This document shows, piece after piece, positions 18,113 through 27,834 of a stretch of DNA of 64,000 nt (positions are counted from its first letter, which is position 1; the number at the start of each line of letters is the position of its first letter). The stretch is from Massilia rubra (GTDB lineage Bacteria; Pseudomonadota; Gammaproteobacteria; Burkholderiales; Burkholderiaceae_D), in contig NZ_VUYU01000016.1 in assembly GCF_011682065.1 (NCBI RefSeq), forward strand, positions 1-64,000, read 5' to 3'. Below the pieces are notes generated by a model, which saw only the letters and a program-made list of their open reading frames with translations, was not told the origin of the DNA and did not search any database. The position numbers were made by a program, and so were the translations under genes.

Positions 18113-20881
18113 ATGATGGTGGAGACAAGATTGTCGCGGTCGATTCGTGTGATGTTTATTGGCGGCGGTATCGCCCTGAGCATGCAGATGGCCAATGCGC
18201 AGAGCGCAGGCGACATGCAAAAAGTGGAAATTACCGGTTCGAGCATCAAGCGCGCCGAAGCGGAAACCATTTCGGTTGTGCAGACGCTCAGCCGCAAGGA
18301 TATCGAGCAAACCGGCAAAACCTCGATTGCCGAAGTCGTGCGCAGTATTTCCGCCGACAACAACGGTAGTATCAGCGGCTCGTTTACCAGCGGCTTCGCC
18401 GGCAGCGCATCGGGCGTGTCCCTGCGCGGCCTGAGCGTCAGTTCGACCCTGGTGCTGATCAACGGCCGCCGCACCGCGCCGTACGGCTTCGGCGACGATG
18501 GCCAGCGCAGCTTCGTCGACTTGAATTCGATCCCGCTCGACGCGGTCGATCGCATCGACATCCTGAAAGACGGCGCCTCGGCCATTTATGGTTCCGACGC
18601 GATCGCCGGCGTGGTCAACGTGATCCTGCGCCAGAACTATGTTGGTAAAACCATTTCCGCCAGCACCGGTATCTCCGGCGAGCGCGACGGCAACGTGAAC
18701 AGCATTTCCGGCGCGGTCGGCTTCGGCGACCTGCAGGCCGACAAATACAACGTCTTCCTGACGGTCGATGCAAAACAACAAAAACGCATCGACCAGAACA
18801 GCCGCGAAAAATGGCTGGGCCAGGCTGACGCGCGTCCATGGGGCGGCCGCGACCAGCGCAATGGCCACACCAGCGCCGGTAACGCCGGCGGCAGCAGCTT
18901 CCTCGGCACCTTGCGTCCGGTAAACGCCGCAGGCGCGCCGAACGGCAATGTCACCAACCTGCCAGGCAGCTGCGATCCGATCAATCTCGATCCGGCCGGC
19001 GGCACCTTGCACGACAACTCGCGTGGCGGTTGCTTGTGGGATCCGGTCGATTACGCGACCGTCCAGCCAGAAACCAAAAACCTGAACGTGTTCGCCCGCG
19101 GCACGCTGGCGCTGGGTGAAACCACCCGCGCCTACGCCGAAGTCGGCGTGTTCAAGTCGGAAGCGAAAACCTACACCACCCCGTCCTCCCTGACCGGCGC
19201 CGGCTTCGATCTGGTCAACGCCCGCGTCAACAACACCAGCACCGGCCCCGACCAGCTGCTGATGCCGGCCAACCACCCGGACAACATCCTCGGCGTGGCG
19301 GCACGTCCGCGCTGGGCAGACGCATCGCGTCCACGCGCATCCGACATGGAATCGACGGTCACCCGCATCCTCGCCGGCGTGAAGGGCAACTTCGCCGACT
19401 GGGATTACGACACCGGCGTGCTGTACGCGGAAAGCAAGACCGACAAGACGCAAAACGGCTACTACCGCACCAGCGCGATGCGCACGGCGCTGAACAACGG
19501 TACCTTCCGTATCGGCAAGGGCGTCATCAACAACGCCGATGTGCTGGCGCTGATATCGCCAACCTTGTACAACTCGGGTATCACGAAAAGCACCTCGTTC
19601 GACTTCAAGGCATCGCGTGAGCTGATGGAATTGCCTGGTGGTAAGATGGGCATCGCCGTCGGCGCCGAGTACCGCAAGGAAAAAACCGACAGCCAGGCGA
19701 CGCCTTTCACCGACACCAACGATATCGCCGGCCTGGGTTATTCGGCATCGAAGGGTTCGCGCGACGTGACCGCGCTGTACACCGAGCTGGCCGTGCCGAT
19801 CCTGAAAACGGTGGAACTGCAATTCGCGCTGCGTTCGGATGATTACTCCGATTATGGCCGCTCGACGACGCCGAAAGTGGGCTTCAAGTTCACCCCGAAC
19901 TCGACCCTGGCATTCCGCGGTACGTATGCCGAAGGCTTCCGCGCACCGAGCGCCGCCGAAAACGGCGACAGCGCGGTGGCGGCCTTCACCAGCATTGCCA
20001 ACGATCCGATCCGTTGCCCGGTCACCAAGCTGGCGGCGGACTGCTCGGCCCAATCGGTTGGCGCGATCACCGTCGGTAACAAGAACATCAAGCCGGAAGA
20101 GTCGAAGAGCTACAGCCTGGGCATGGTGATCGAGCCGATCAAGAACGTGAACCTGTCGGTGGACTTGTGGCAGATCGTGCGTACGGGTGAAATCAGTGGT
20201 TCCGATCCTGGCGCCGTGGTCGAGAACGCAGCCGGCTACCCGGATGCTGAAATCGTACGCGGCGAAGCGACCACCAACTTCCCGAACCTGCCTGGCCAGA
20301 TCCTGATGGTCAAGGCACCGTATCTGAACGCCGGTGAAACCAAGACGTCGGGCGTCGACCTCGATCTGCGCGGCCGCCTCAACCTGGGCAACAACGGCAA
20401 GCTCACTTCCGGCGTCACCGTGACCTACATGAAAGAATTCACCCGTACCGATGCCGCTGGCACCGTCTACGAATTCGCAGGTACCCACGGCGACGTCAAC
20501 CTGTCGGGCAACGGCGGCACGCCGAAGACCAAGGTCCGCTTCGTGTTGGGTTGGGAAAATGGTCCGTTCCAGATCACTGGCAACGTCAACTACGTCAGCA
20601 GCATCAGCAACACCAACCAGGTCGGCGGCGAGTGCCTCGATTCCGATGAAGCTGGCGTCGCACTGCTGAACTGCCGTATCGCCTCGTTCACCACGCTCGA
20701 CACCTTCGGCAAATGGGCGTTCTCGAAAAACTTCGAGATCACCGCGTCGGTCAGCAACCTGCTGAACAAAAAAGCACCGCTGGACGTGCAGACCTACGGC
20801 CGTATCAACTACAACCCGTCGCTGCACCAGACGGGCGCGGTTGGCCGTTACTTCACCCTGGCAGGACGTTACACGTTCTAA
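18113..20881 (+). CDS. TonB-dependent outer-membrane receptor
   Basis: A 922-residue outer-membrane receptor that should import a large or scarce nutrient using TonB energy. A signal peptide ends near ANAQ. The plug domain follows, with VEITGSSIKR, the box GVSLRGL, LVLINGRRTAPYG and a SAIYGSDAIAGVVNVI element. The remaining 700 residues are a barrel ending GRYFTLAGRYTF, with the terminal Phe expected of outer-membrane proteins. I chose the ATG at 18113, seven bases after AGGAG. The plug is of the type common in Xanthomonas-like and Massilia-like receptors for carbohydrates or peptides. No regulator or hydrolase adjoins it, so the substrate is open. Confidence 0.93.
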   Translation: MMVETRLSRSIRVMFIGGGIALSMQMANAQSAGDMQKVEITGSSIKRAEAETISVVQTLSRKDIEQTGKTSIAEVVRSISADNNGSISGSFTSGFAGSASGVSLRGLSVSSTLVLINGRRTAPYGFGDDGQRSFVDLNSIPLDAVDRIDILKDGASAIYGSDAIAGVVNVILRQNYVGKTISASTGISGERDGNVNSISGAVGFGDLQADKYNVFLTVDAKQQKRIDQNSREKWLGQADARPWGGRDQRNGHTSAGNAGGSSFLGTLRPVNAAGAPNGNVTNLPGSCDPINLDPAGGTLHDNSRGGCLWDPVDYATVQPETKNLNVFARGTLALGETTRAYAEVGVFKSEAKTYTTPSSLTGAGFDLVNARVNNTSTGPDQLLMPANHPDNILGVAARPRWADASRPRASDMESTVTRILAGVKGNFADWDYDTGVLYAESKTDKTQNGYYRTSAMRTALNNGTFRIGKGVINNADVLALISPTLYNSGITKSTSFDFKASRELMELPGGKMGIAVGAEYRKEKTDSQATPFTDTNDIAGLGYSASKGSRDVTALYTELAVPILKTVELQFALRSDDYSDYGRSTTPKVGFKFTPNSTLAFRGTYAEGFRAPSAAENGDSAVAAFTSIANDPIRCPVTKLAADCSAQSVGAITVGNKNIKPEESKSYSLGMVIEPIKNVNLSVDLWQIVRTGEISGSDPGAVVENAAGYPDAEIVRGEATTNFPNLPGQILMVKAPYLNAGETKTSGVDLDLRGRLNLGNNGKLTSGVTVTYMKEFTRTDAAGTVYEFAGTHGDVNLSGNGGTPKTKVRFVLGWENGPFQITGNVNYVSSISNTNQVGGECLDSDEAGVALLNCRIASFTTLDTFGKWAFSKNFEITASVSNLLNKKAPLDVQTYGRINYNPSLHQTGAVGRYFTLAGRYTF

Positions 20882-20900
20882 TTGCTGGTTAGCAGCACCG

Positions 20901-20961
20901 CAGCCGGATCGGCTGCCGTCCACCCTGCGGGGTGAGGCGGCGGTTGATCCGGCTGTTTTTT
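20901..20961 (+). terminator. Rho-independent terminator after the TonB receptor
   Basis: CAGCCGGATC pairs perfectly with GATCCGGCTG, which runs into six T residues. A smaller stem (CACCC/GGGTG) lies inside the long loop. It starts 20 bases after the receptor stop. Confidence 0.8.
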
Positions 20962-20987
20962 CGTCTGGACAAAGCGATAGGAGCCGC

Positions 20988-21482
20988 ATGGCTGCCTGGC
21001 AGTGTGGATTTATCGTGATGCCGGTTGCCGGCATTGTCAGAATACACGGGCGGATGATCGATTTGCTGCCCGGAGATGGCGATAATGAGCCTGAGACATC
21101 GTTCGATCAGGCCGAGCTTGTTCCGAACTACTGGGAAGGTATCGACAACACGCATCTACAGATGCTGGCGAACAGCCTGCTGCCGCGCGCACCGTCGTGG
21201 AGCGACGCGGCGACCATGTATGGCGACGAGAAAACCGACCATATCCAGATATGGGACGACAGCGTGCATGTCCGGCTCGATTGCCGCAACGTCAACGCGG
21301 CGCTGCTCGCTGCCGTTGTTGCCGCAGCCCGCGATGCGCACTGCTGCATCGTCCTGTGCGAGGGCGGGCGCATTCTGTCCCCGGTGCTGGAATGCGTGAG
21401 CGATGCGCTGCAGGCATCGGCGGCATCGAGGTTCGTCCGGAATCCGAGACAATTCCTGGCATCCGCCGACCGGCTTGTTTAG
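20988..21482 (+). CDS. hypothetical protein, 164 residues
   Basis: The frame opens with ATG four bases after AGGAG and begins MAAWQCGFIVMPVAGIVRIHG. The composition is that of a real soluble protein, with acidic N-terminal third, DHIQIWDDSVHVRLDCRNVNA in the middle, and an Ala-rich helical end. No family is recognised. It lies after the receptor terminator, so it is probably transcribed separately. Confidence 0.55.
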   Translation: MAAWQCGFIVMPVAGIVRIHGRMIDLLPGDGDNEPETSFDQAELVPNYWEGIDNTHLQMLANSLLPRAPSWSDAATMYGDEKTDHIQIWDDSVHVRLDCRNVNAALLAAVVAAARDAHCCIVLCEGGRILSPVLECVSDALQASAASRFVRNPRQFLASADRLV

Positions 21483-21526
21483 CGAGGATAGCCGGGTGGA
21501 CTGCGCTTTTTATCGCCGCCCGACCC

Positions 21527-23041
21527 TCACGGCTCGCGCAGCCCGCGCCGCAGCTGGATCGCCTCGGAAACATGCTCGGCCAGGATGACCGGCGCATCGG
21601 CCAGGTCGGCGATGGTGCGCGCCACTTTCAGCACGCGGTGGTACACGCGCGCCGACCAGTTCAGGTGCAGCATGGCCTGGCGCAGCACCGCCTCGCCGGC
21701 CTTGTCGGGCCGGCAGTGCCTTTCCACTTCCCCGGTGATCAAGCCCTGGTTTTGCTTGCCCTGGCGCGCCAGCTGGCGCTGGTGGGCCAGCGCCACGCGC
21801 GCGCTAATGACGCTGCTCGGTTCACCGTCGGCGTCGGCCAGCAGGGTATCGGGCTGCAGCGCCGCCACTTCGATCTGGATATCGATGCGGTCGAGCAGCG
21901 GCCCCGAGATGCGGCCCTGGTAGCGCAGCACCGCGTCGCTGGTGCAATCGCACTTGCCCGACGGATGGCCCAGAAAGCCGCAAGGGCAGGGGTTCATCGC
22001 CGCGATCAATTGAAAGCGCGCCGGGAAGTCCGACTGGCGCGCCGCGCGCGAGATCGTCACCCGGCCCGATTCCATCGGCTGGCGCAGCACTTCCAGCACG
22101 CGCCGGTCGAATTCGGGTAGTTCGTCGAGGAACAAAACACCGCAATGGGCGAGCGAAATTTCGCCGGGACGCGGCACCGCGCCGCCGCCCACCAGGGCTA
22201 CGCCGGAAGTGGTGTGATGCGGGCTGCGAAACGGCCGCACCTTCCAGTTGCTTGCCGAAAAGCCGCCGGTGAGCGACTGCACTGCCGCCGATTCGAGCGC
22301 TTCCTGGTCGCTCATGCCCGGCAGCAGGCCGGGAAAGCGCGACGCCAGCATGGTCTTGCCGGCGCCGGGCGGCCCCACCATCAGCACGCTGTGCGCGCCG
22401 GCCGCCGCCACTTCCAGGGCGCGCTTGCTCGTATGCTGGCCTTTGACGTCGCAAAAATCCGGATAGTCGGGCAGGCGCGCGAGCGCGCGCGGCTGGTGGC
22501 GGGCAAGGCGGCAGGCGTCGTCGCTGGCGGCAAAGTGGGCGCACACCTGGAGCAGGGTGGCGGCCGGATAGATGACGGCGTCGGCCACCAGCGCCGCTTC
22601 GTCGGCATTCGCTTGCGGCAGGATGAAGCCGCGATGCGCGCCGGCTTCGCGCTGCATGGCGAAGGTGATCGCCAGCGCGCCGCGGATCGGGCGCAGCTCG
22701 CCCGACAGCGACAGTTCGCCGGCGAACTCGTAGCGTTCCAGTCCGCGCGAGGGAATCTGGCCGGAGGCGGCCAGGATGCCGATCGCAATCGGCAAGTCGA
22801 AGCGGCCGGACTCCTTGGGCAGGTCGGCCGGGGCCAGGTTGACGGTGATGCGGCGCGCGGGGATCTGGAAGCCGGCGTTTTGCAGCGCGGCCTGCACCCG
22901 GTCTTTCGATTCGCGCACTTCGGCGTCCGGCAAGCCGACGATGGTAAATTTCGGCAAGCCGTTGGCCAGATGCACTTCGACGCTGACGGCGCGCGCTTCC
23001 ATGCCGGCCAGGGCGCGGCTGCGTAACACGGCGAGGCTCAT
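21527..23041 (-). CDS. comM: YifB/ComM family Mg-chelatase-like AAA+ ATPase
   Basis: A 504-residue protein that starts MSLAVLRSRALAGMEA and has an N-terminal Lon-like substrate domain (to about 170). The AAA+ core follows with Walker A GPPGAGKT (223-230), Walker B GVLFLDELPEF and the sensor region AAMNPCPCG. A C-terminal Mg-chelatase lid ends the protein. The Cys-rich CPCGFLGHPSGKCDC loop is characteristic. In ComM, this hexameric helicase drives branch migration during natural transformation. Length and motifs are intact. A decayed copy of its 5' end lies about 700 bases upstream. Confidence 0.95.
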   Translation of the reverse strand: MSLAVLRSRALAGMEARAVSVEVHLANGLPKFTIVGLPDAEVRESKDRVQAALQNAGFQIPARRITVNLAPADLPKESGRFDLPIAIGILAASGQIPSRGLERYEFAGELSLSGELRPIRGALAITFAMQREAGAHRGFILPQANADEAALVADAVIYPAATLLQVCAHFAASDDACRLARHQPRALARLPDYPDFCDVKGQHTSKRALEVAAAGAHSVLMVGPPGAGKTMLASRFPGLLPGMSDQEALESAAVQSLTGGFSASNWKVRPFRSPHHTTSGVALVGGGAVPRPGEISLAHCGVLFLDELPEFDRRVLEVLRQPMESGRVTISRAARQSDFPARFQLIAAMNPCPCGFLGHPSGKCDCTSDAVLRYQGRISGPLLDRIDIQIEVAALQPDTLLADADGEPSSVISARVALAHQRQLARQGKQNQGLITGEVERHCRPDKAGEAVLRQAMLHLNWSARVYHRVLKVARTIADLADAPVILAEHVSEAIQLRRGLREP

Positions 23042-23245
23042 GGGAATTCCTGATGAGTGCTTGGAATTGCCGATGGTGCGGCCTGCCCGGCCTTGCCCGC
23101 TTGATGCGAGCCAAAGGTGCGCGCGAGGATTGCCAGTATGAAGATGCTTGTAGGTAGTTGCTGACTGCCTTGCCGGGTCAGACCATTGAATCGAGGCGCA
23201 TGAACTCAGATCATGGCGCGGTGCCGATGCTTGCGAGGCACGGGC

Positions 23246-23509
23246 CTAGCGAAGGTTATGTTCTCTGATTTCAAGTTCCTCGGCGAAAAGCCTCGAAGAC
23301 AGTTGCATTTTTTTCTCGTAGAAGGGTAAACAAAGCTTCAGAAAAATGAGGCCGCCTGCAATAATCGGTATGCCGACTATCAAACCGAGGATCGTCAGAC
23401 ATAAGAAAACTCCTATGCCAACTATGAGCCACGCGGTAATCTTGATCACCTTGTAAATGATCTTATCCAGTTTGGCGCCGTGTTCAAGTGCTTCATCTAT
23501 GGGGCTCAT
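23246..23509 (-). CDS. small two-helix membrane protein
   Basis: An 87-residue protein with ATG preceded by GAGG eight bases upstream. A charged N-terminus (MSPIDEALEHGAKLDK) is followed by two hydrophobic segments (about 25-43 and 45-62) separated by a glycine turn. The tail is charged. GC is lower than in the flanks and no family is recognised. It sits between comM and a decayed comM fragment, in DNA that looks inserted. Confidence 0.6.
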   Translation of the reverse strand: MSPIDEALEHGAKLDKIIYKVIKITAWLIVGIGVFLCLTILGLIVGIPIIAGGLIFLKLCLPFYEKKMQLSSRLFAEELEIREHNLR

Positions 23510-23892
23510 TTATTAGCCTCTGGCGATTGATAGCTCGAATGGGAAGTCTCGTAGCGTATCGACCCTCACCCTCGTCCTTGAAATGGAATATATAAAAAGA
23601 TTCCCAGCGAGCGATATATTCATCGGGCATGGCGAATTAACCGATGCATTAAATAGACGGGCCGATTCATTAACAACCAGCATCAAAGCAATGGTTGGCG
23701 ATGGCAACCCCATTGGAGGGATGCACCTCGACGCTGATGGCGCGCTTCCATGCCAGCCAGTGCGCGGCACCGCGCATGAGGCATTTTCCCTTTCGAGATA
23801 TCTACAGCAGGCTCATAGAATCGAGGGTGGCGCTTGGGGCAATGCTAGACTGCTCATCTTTTTGGCCGGGTTGCAAGCATTGGAGCAATAGA
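23510..23892. other. gap with decayed sequence
   Basis: About 380 bases between two genes. Apart from the comM-like fragment at 23712-23782, nothing coding is convincing. Open frames here have no family or ribosome site. Confidence 0.5.
23712..23782 (-). pseudogene. decayed copy of the comM 5' end
   Basis: ATGCACCTCGACGCTGATGG, then TTCCATGCCAGCCAGTGCGC, nearly repeats the plus-strand image of the comM start (ATGCACTTCGACGCTGACGG, then TTCCATGCCGGCCAGGGCGC). A two-base deletion and several changes break the frame. Only about 70 bases can be matched by eye. It is in the same orientation as comM. Confidence 0.6.
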
Positions 23893-25863
23893 TTGAACAG
23901 ATTTTTGACGTCTTGCAATCGCGCCGGAGAGGGGCGGTTGGGCGCATTCCTGCTCCGTATGGCGTTGGGAGTAGTGGTCGGCTTGATATACGGTGGACAT
24001 GCTCTGGCGCAAGATGCGGCAGCGCCGGTCGGGATGACGACGGAAAATGTGGGCGCGCTCTTTGATGCACAGGTTCCACTTGCGATGGCAAAGGCCGGTG
24101 TTGCCGGCAGCGCGGTGGTGGTTGTCAAAGAGGGCAAGGTATTGTTCGCGCGCGGGTATGGCTATGCGGACGTCGAACGTAAAACACCCGTGTCACCCGG
24201 CGCGACGCTGTTTCGCATCGGATCGATATCGAAGGCCGTGACGTACACCGCCGTCATGCAGTTAGTGGAGCAGGGCAGGATCGATCTCGATGCCGACATA
24301 GCGCGCTATCTGGATTTTCCCGTGCCCGCAACGTTCTCTGAACCAATCACGATGCGCAATCTGATGTCGCATACCGCCGGTTTCGAAGAGACGGTGAAAG
24401 GACGGTGGGTCGCGCCTGGACAACTCGCATCATCGCGTGACTATCTCGTACAGCAAATGCCCAAGCGTATCTTTGCGCCAGGTAAGGTACCGGCCTATTC
24501 CAGTTATGGCACCACGCTGGCGGCTTACATCCTCGAACGGGTTGCCGGCGAATCTTTCGACGTTTATGCCGAGCGCCACATTTTTGTGCCACTTGGCATG
24601 CGTCATTCGAGTTTTGCACAACCGTTGCCGCCGCGCCTGGCGCCGATGTTGTCGAAAGGGTATGACACGGGGACGGGGCCTGCCAGAGCGTTCGATACTG
24701 CGCAAATCGCGCCAGCGGCCGGCATGTCCAGCACTGCGCTCGACATGGCGCGTTTCATGCTCGCCCATCTCGGCGACGAGGCCGCGCCCGGGCCGTCCTT
24801 GCTCAGGCAGGAGACGTTTGCACAGATGCATTCGGTTCAATTTCGGCACCATCCTGCGGGACCGGGAATGGCGCTCGGTGTCTACGAGATGGACCAGGTC
24901 GCGCCACGGCTGATCGGACATACGGGCGACATTCCCGCTTTTCACTCCGGGATGTACCTGTTGCCCGAACAGCGCATTGGCCTGTTTATCGTGCAAAACA
25001 CGGCGGGCCAGGCCATGCGCGATGCGCTGTTAAAAGTGTTTTCCGACCGCTACTTTGCACCGCCGCCACACATTGCCGCGCCGTCACAGAGCGTCGGGCC
25101 CGACGAATCCGAACAGGTGCAGGGTAGCTACCGCACCAGTTGGCGGTTTGAATCGAGCCCGCTGTCGTTGGTGAATTTGTTGGAGCAAACGGTGGCGCGC
25201 ATGGTGCGCCCTGGCGTGCTCGTGATCGATACACAGCCCGGACCGAATGGCGCGCCGGTCGAGTGGCGTCAAGTCGCTTCCGGCGTATGGCAAAGCGCAG
25301 CCAATCCGCAGCGCCGCATTTACTTCGTCAAGAATGCCTTGGGCGAGTGGGAGATGAGCAGTAACCGCAACCCGACCTACATCCTGCAGCAAGTTCCATG
25401 GCACCAGCACAAGCTGGTCGTGTTTTCCGTCTTGCTGGGGTCGATTGTCATTGTCGTGTGCAGCCTGCTGGCGTGGCCGCTGGCCGCATTGCTGCGCCTG
25501 CGTTCCGGCCCGCAGGCTGCCTTGTCGTCGACGTCGCGCAAGGTGCGCAATCGCATGCGCCTGGCAGGCTTGCTGACCTTGTTGCCGTGGGTCTTGTATG
25601 CCGGCATTGGTCTAATCCAGGCGAAGGAAGCCTTGTTCGTGACCTCGCCCATCTTTCCCATGCTGTTGCGCGTGGTCCAGGCCTTGGCATGGCTTGCGCT
25701 GGCGAGTACGATCGGTGCGCTCCTGGCGGTCTCGGCGAATTGGCGCAGGCAGCAGGCGTCAGCGGCGCGCCACGCGTATCATGTCTTGTTTCTCCTGGCG
25801 TGCACAGGCGCCGCAACAATGGCGTGGCAAGGCGGTTTGTTCATGTGGAATGGAAAGTTTTAG
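23893..25863 (+). CDS. serine hydrolase (beta-lactamase fold) with C-terminal membrane helices
   Basis: A 656-residue exported protein. A TTG start seven bases after GGAG gives a positively charged N-terminus, a hydrophobic core and a signal cleavage near ALAQ. The PF00144 catalytic motifs follow: SISK (Ser111, Lys114), a Tyr motif in PAYSSYGTT and GHTGDIPAF in place of the KTG box. After the catalytic part and a spacer, the last 200 residues contain about four helices. Such proteins act as esterases, peptidases or beta-lactamase relatives on the outer face of the inner membrane. The true substrate is unknown. A second gene of this family lies 700 bases downstream. Confidence 0.85.
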   Translation: MNRFLTSCNRAGEGRLGAFLLRMALGVVVGLIYGGHALAQDAAAPVGMTTENVGALFDAQVPLAMAKAGVAGSAVVVVKEGKVLFARGYGYADVERKTPVSPGATLFRIGSISKAVTYTAVMQLVEQGRIDLDADIARYLDFPVPATFSEPITMRNLMSHTAGFEETVKGRWVAPGQLASSRDYLVQQMPKRIFAPGKVPAYSSYGTTLAAYILERVAGESFDVYAERHIFVPLGMRHSSFAQPLPPRLAPMLSKGYDTGTGPARAFDTAQIAPAAGMSSTALDMARFMLAHLGDEAAPGPSLLRQETFAQMHSVQFRHHPAGPGMALGVYEMDQVAPRLIGHTGDIPAFHSGMYLLPEQRIGLFIVQNTAGQAMRDALLKVFSDRYFAPPPHIAAPSQSVGPDESEQVQGSYRTSWRFESSPLSLVNLLEQTVARMVRPGVLVIDTQPGPNGAPVEWRQVASGVWQSAANPQRRIYFVKNALGEWEMSSNRNPTYILQQVPWHQHKLVVFSVLLGSIVIVVCSLLAWPLAALLRLRSGPQAALSSTSRKVRNRMRLAGLLTLLPWVLYAGIGLIQAKEALFVTSPIFPMLLRVVQALAWLALASTIGALLAVSANWRRQQASAARHAYHVLFLLACTGAATMAWQGGLFMWNGKF

Positions 25864-25956
25864 TGATGCGGGGGGCGCGCATCTTCAACCGCCGGGTTCG
25901 CCACGAAGGTGTAATCGACCGCGATCTGCGCATGCATGGGCAAGGGGCGCTGCGCC

Positions 25957-26472
25957 ATGGCGCATGAGCGCATGGTCTTCCCTATGCCGGCCTCGTGCGA
26001 GGTGGTGTTCGACGTCTTTCACTACCATCAATGGCGGGCGCGCTGGGACAGCCTGGTCTCGCACACCGAGGTCGACGGCGGCGCGCCATGCCCGTCCGTC
26101 GGCGCGGTCAGCGCCAGCACCGGCGGTGGCCTGCTGCGCGCGCTGTCGATGCGCACCGAGTTCATCAGTTACCAGCGCCCGCGCCTTGCGGCGGCGCGCA
26201 TGGTCGGCACGTCCTTTCCTTTTTCCAAGTGGGCGGCCTCGATGAAACACGAGAGCGCCCCCGGCGGCGGCTCGCTGCTGATCTACACCTACAACATCGA
26301 AGCCGGTCCGCGCGTGCTGCGCTGGCTGGTCGAACCGGTGGTGCGCCTTGTGTTCCGGCGCCAGACCGTCAAGCGGTTCGCGCGCATGCATGCTTTCCTG
26401 TCCGCGCACGCCGGCGAGGTGGAAGCGTGGCAGCGCGGCTATCACGCCAATGGCGTCACCGAGGCACGGTAG
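25957..26472 (+). CDS. SRPBCC-family protein
   Basis: A 171-residue protein with the START/Bet v1-like pattern: an opening MVFPMPASCEVVFDVFHYHQ (membrane-cavity lipid or small-ligand binding type), W residues around RWDSLVSHTEVDG, and a long C-terminal helix RFARMHAFLSAHAG. I favour the ATG at 25957, which follows AAGGGG; an upstream ATG at 25936 adds seven residues. Members bind hydrophobic ligands or act as cyclases. No partner nearby explains its ligand. Confidence 0.65.
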   Translation: MAHERMVFPMPASCEVVFDVFHYHQWRARWDSLVSHTEVDGGAPCPSVGAVSASTGGGLLRALSMRTEFISYQRPRLAAARMVGTSFPFSKWAASMKHESAPGGGSLLIYTYNIEAGPRVLRWLVEPVVRLVFRRQTVKRFARMHAFLSAHAGEVEAWQRGYHANGVTEAR

Positions 26473-26622
26473 GGATTGCGGGGCAGGTTCCCGCTGTTCC
26501 ACGCGGGTGATCGTCGTCGGGCGCCGGCCGGGGCTCGGATGGGTAGTGCTATTTTGATAAAATTGACAGATAATCGATGGCGCGTTGCCGACAGTGCGGC
26601 GCATAACCCGGACAGGACATTG

Positions 26623-27834
26623 ATGACCAAGCCATACCGACACCAGCCGGCCCGTTGGTTGGCGCCCTTGCTGCTCGCCATATTGGCAATCCCGAGCCAG
26701 GCCGTCCACGCGCAGGAGAATGCCGCCTCGCTGATCGCCCGCATCGAAACACCGCCGTCGGCCGATGCCGGCGCCGGCGAGCTCGATGCGCTGAGCATGC
26801 CGGCGTTGATGGCGCGTCTTCAGGTCCCAGGGGTCAGCATCGCCGTCGTGAAGGATTTCAACATCCACTGGGCCAAGGCCTACGGGGTCGCCGATGCGCA
26901 AACCGGGCGCCTGCTCGATACCGAAAGCCGTTTCCAGGCCGCATCGATCAGCAAGCCGGTGACCGCGCTGGCGGCCATGCGCCTGGTCCGGCAAAACCGG
27001 CTGAACCTCGACGCCGATATCAATACCATGATCACCTCATGGCAGGTTCCCCGATCGGCATTGACGCGCCATCAGGCGGTGACGCCACGTTCCTTATTGA
27101 GCCATACCTCGGGGGCCGACGATGGCTTCGGCTTCCCTGGTTACGAGCCGGGCGCGCCATTGCCGACCTTGGTCCGGATTCTCGACGGCCAGCCACCGTC
27201 GAATGTCGGCAAGGTGGTGTTTGCGCGGGCGCCGTTCGAGGCTTTCAAATACTCGGGCGGCGGCCTGGTCATCATGCAACTGGCATTGACGCAGCTGTCC
27301 GGGCGCCCGTTTGCGCCCTTCATGACCTCGTCCGTACTGGCGCCGTTGCGGATGTCGAACAGCTCTTTCGAGCAGCCGCCCGCGCCGGGCCACAGCGCCC
27401 GCGCCGCGCTGGCGCACGACGAACACGGTCAGCGCATGGCCGCACCCTGGCACGTCTATCCCGAGCAGGCCGCCGCCGGCTTGTGGACCACCCCGAGCGA
27501 CCTGGCGAAGTTCATCATTGAAATCCAAACCGCACTACGCGGTCCGAACGGCAAGATACTGGACCAGCGCACCGCCAAAGACATGCTCGCGCCCGCGGGC
27601 GTTGGCCCCTTCGCAGTCGGCCTGCCGGTCGACCGGCGCGGGGCGGGCTGGTATTTTTCGCACAGTGGCGACAATTGGGGTTATCGCGCCTGGATGATCG
27701 GCCATGTGCGCAAAGGCTATGGGCTGGTCATCATGACCAACGGCGATAACGGCATGGCGCTGATAAACCAGATTGCCGACCGGGTCGAAAAGGCGTACGA
27801 CTGGGATTCGCTCGACAAACCGCTTGCCAGGTAA
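26623..27834 (+). CDS. serine hydrolase, beta-lactamase family
   Basis: A 403-residue protein with a signal peptide (MTKPYRHQPARWLAPLLLAI, cleavage near VHAQ). Motifs are AASISKPVTAL (Ser108, Lys111), the YSGGG tyrosine motif and HSGDNWG in the third box. It is a periplasmic member of PF00144, without the membrane tail of its upstream relative. Function could be peptidase, esterase or beta-lactam hydrolysis. It stands after the SRPBCC gene on the same strand with about 150 bases between, so it may have its own promoter. Confidence 0.88.
   Translation: MTKPYRHQPARWLAPLLLAILAIPSQAVHAQENAASLIARIETPPSADAGAGELDALSMPALMARLQVPGVSIAVVKDFNIHWAKAYGVADAQTGRLLDTESRFQAASISKPVTALAAMRLVRQNRLNLDADINTMITSWQVPRSALTRHQAVTPRSLLSHTSGADDGFGFPGYEPGAPLPTLVRILDGQPPSNVGKVVFARAPFEAFKYSGGGLVIMQLALTQLSGRPFAPFMTSSVLAPLRMSNSSFEQPPAPGHSARAALAHDEHGQRMAAPWHVYPEQAAAGLWTTPSDLAKFIIEIQTALRGPNGKILDQRTAKDMLAPAGVGPFAVGLPVDRRGAGWYFSHSGDNWGYRAWMIGHVRKGYGLVIMTNGDNGMALINQIADRVEKAYDWDSLDKPLAR

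Noticed and set aside
18083-21034. A 983-residue minus-strand frame opposite the TonB receptor
   Set aside because: It is the antisense image of a GC-rich gene; composition is rich in His, Gln, Val and Arg and has no domain.
23583-23891. A 102-residue plus-strand frame before the first serine hydrolase
   Set aside because: It crosses the decayed comM fragment and ends at the hydrolase leader; no family and poor composition.
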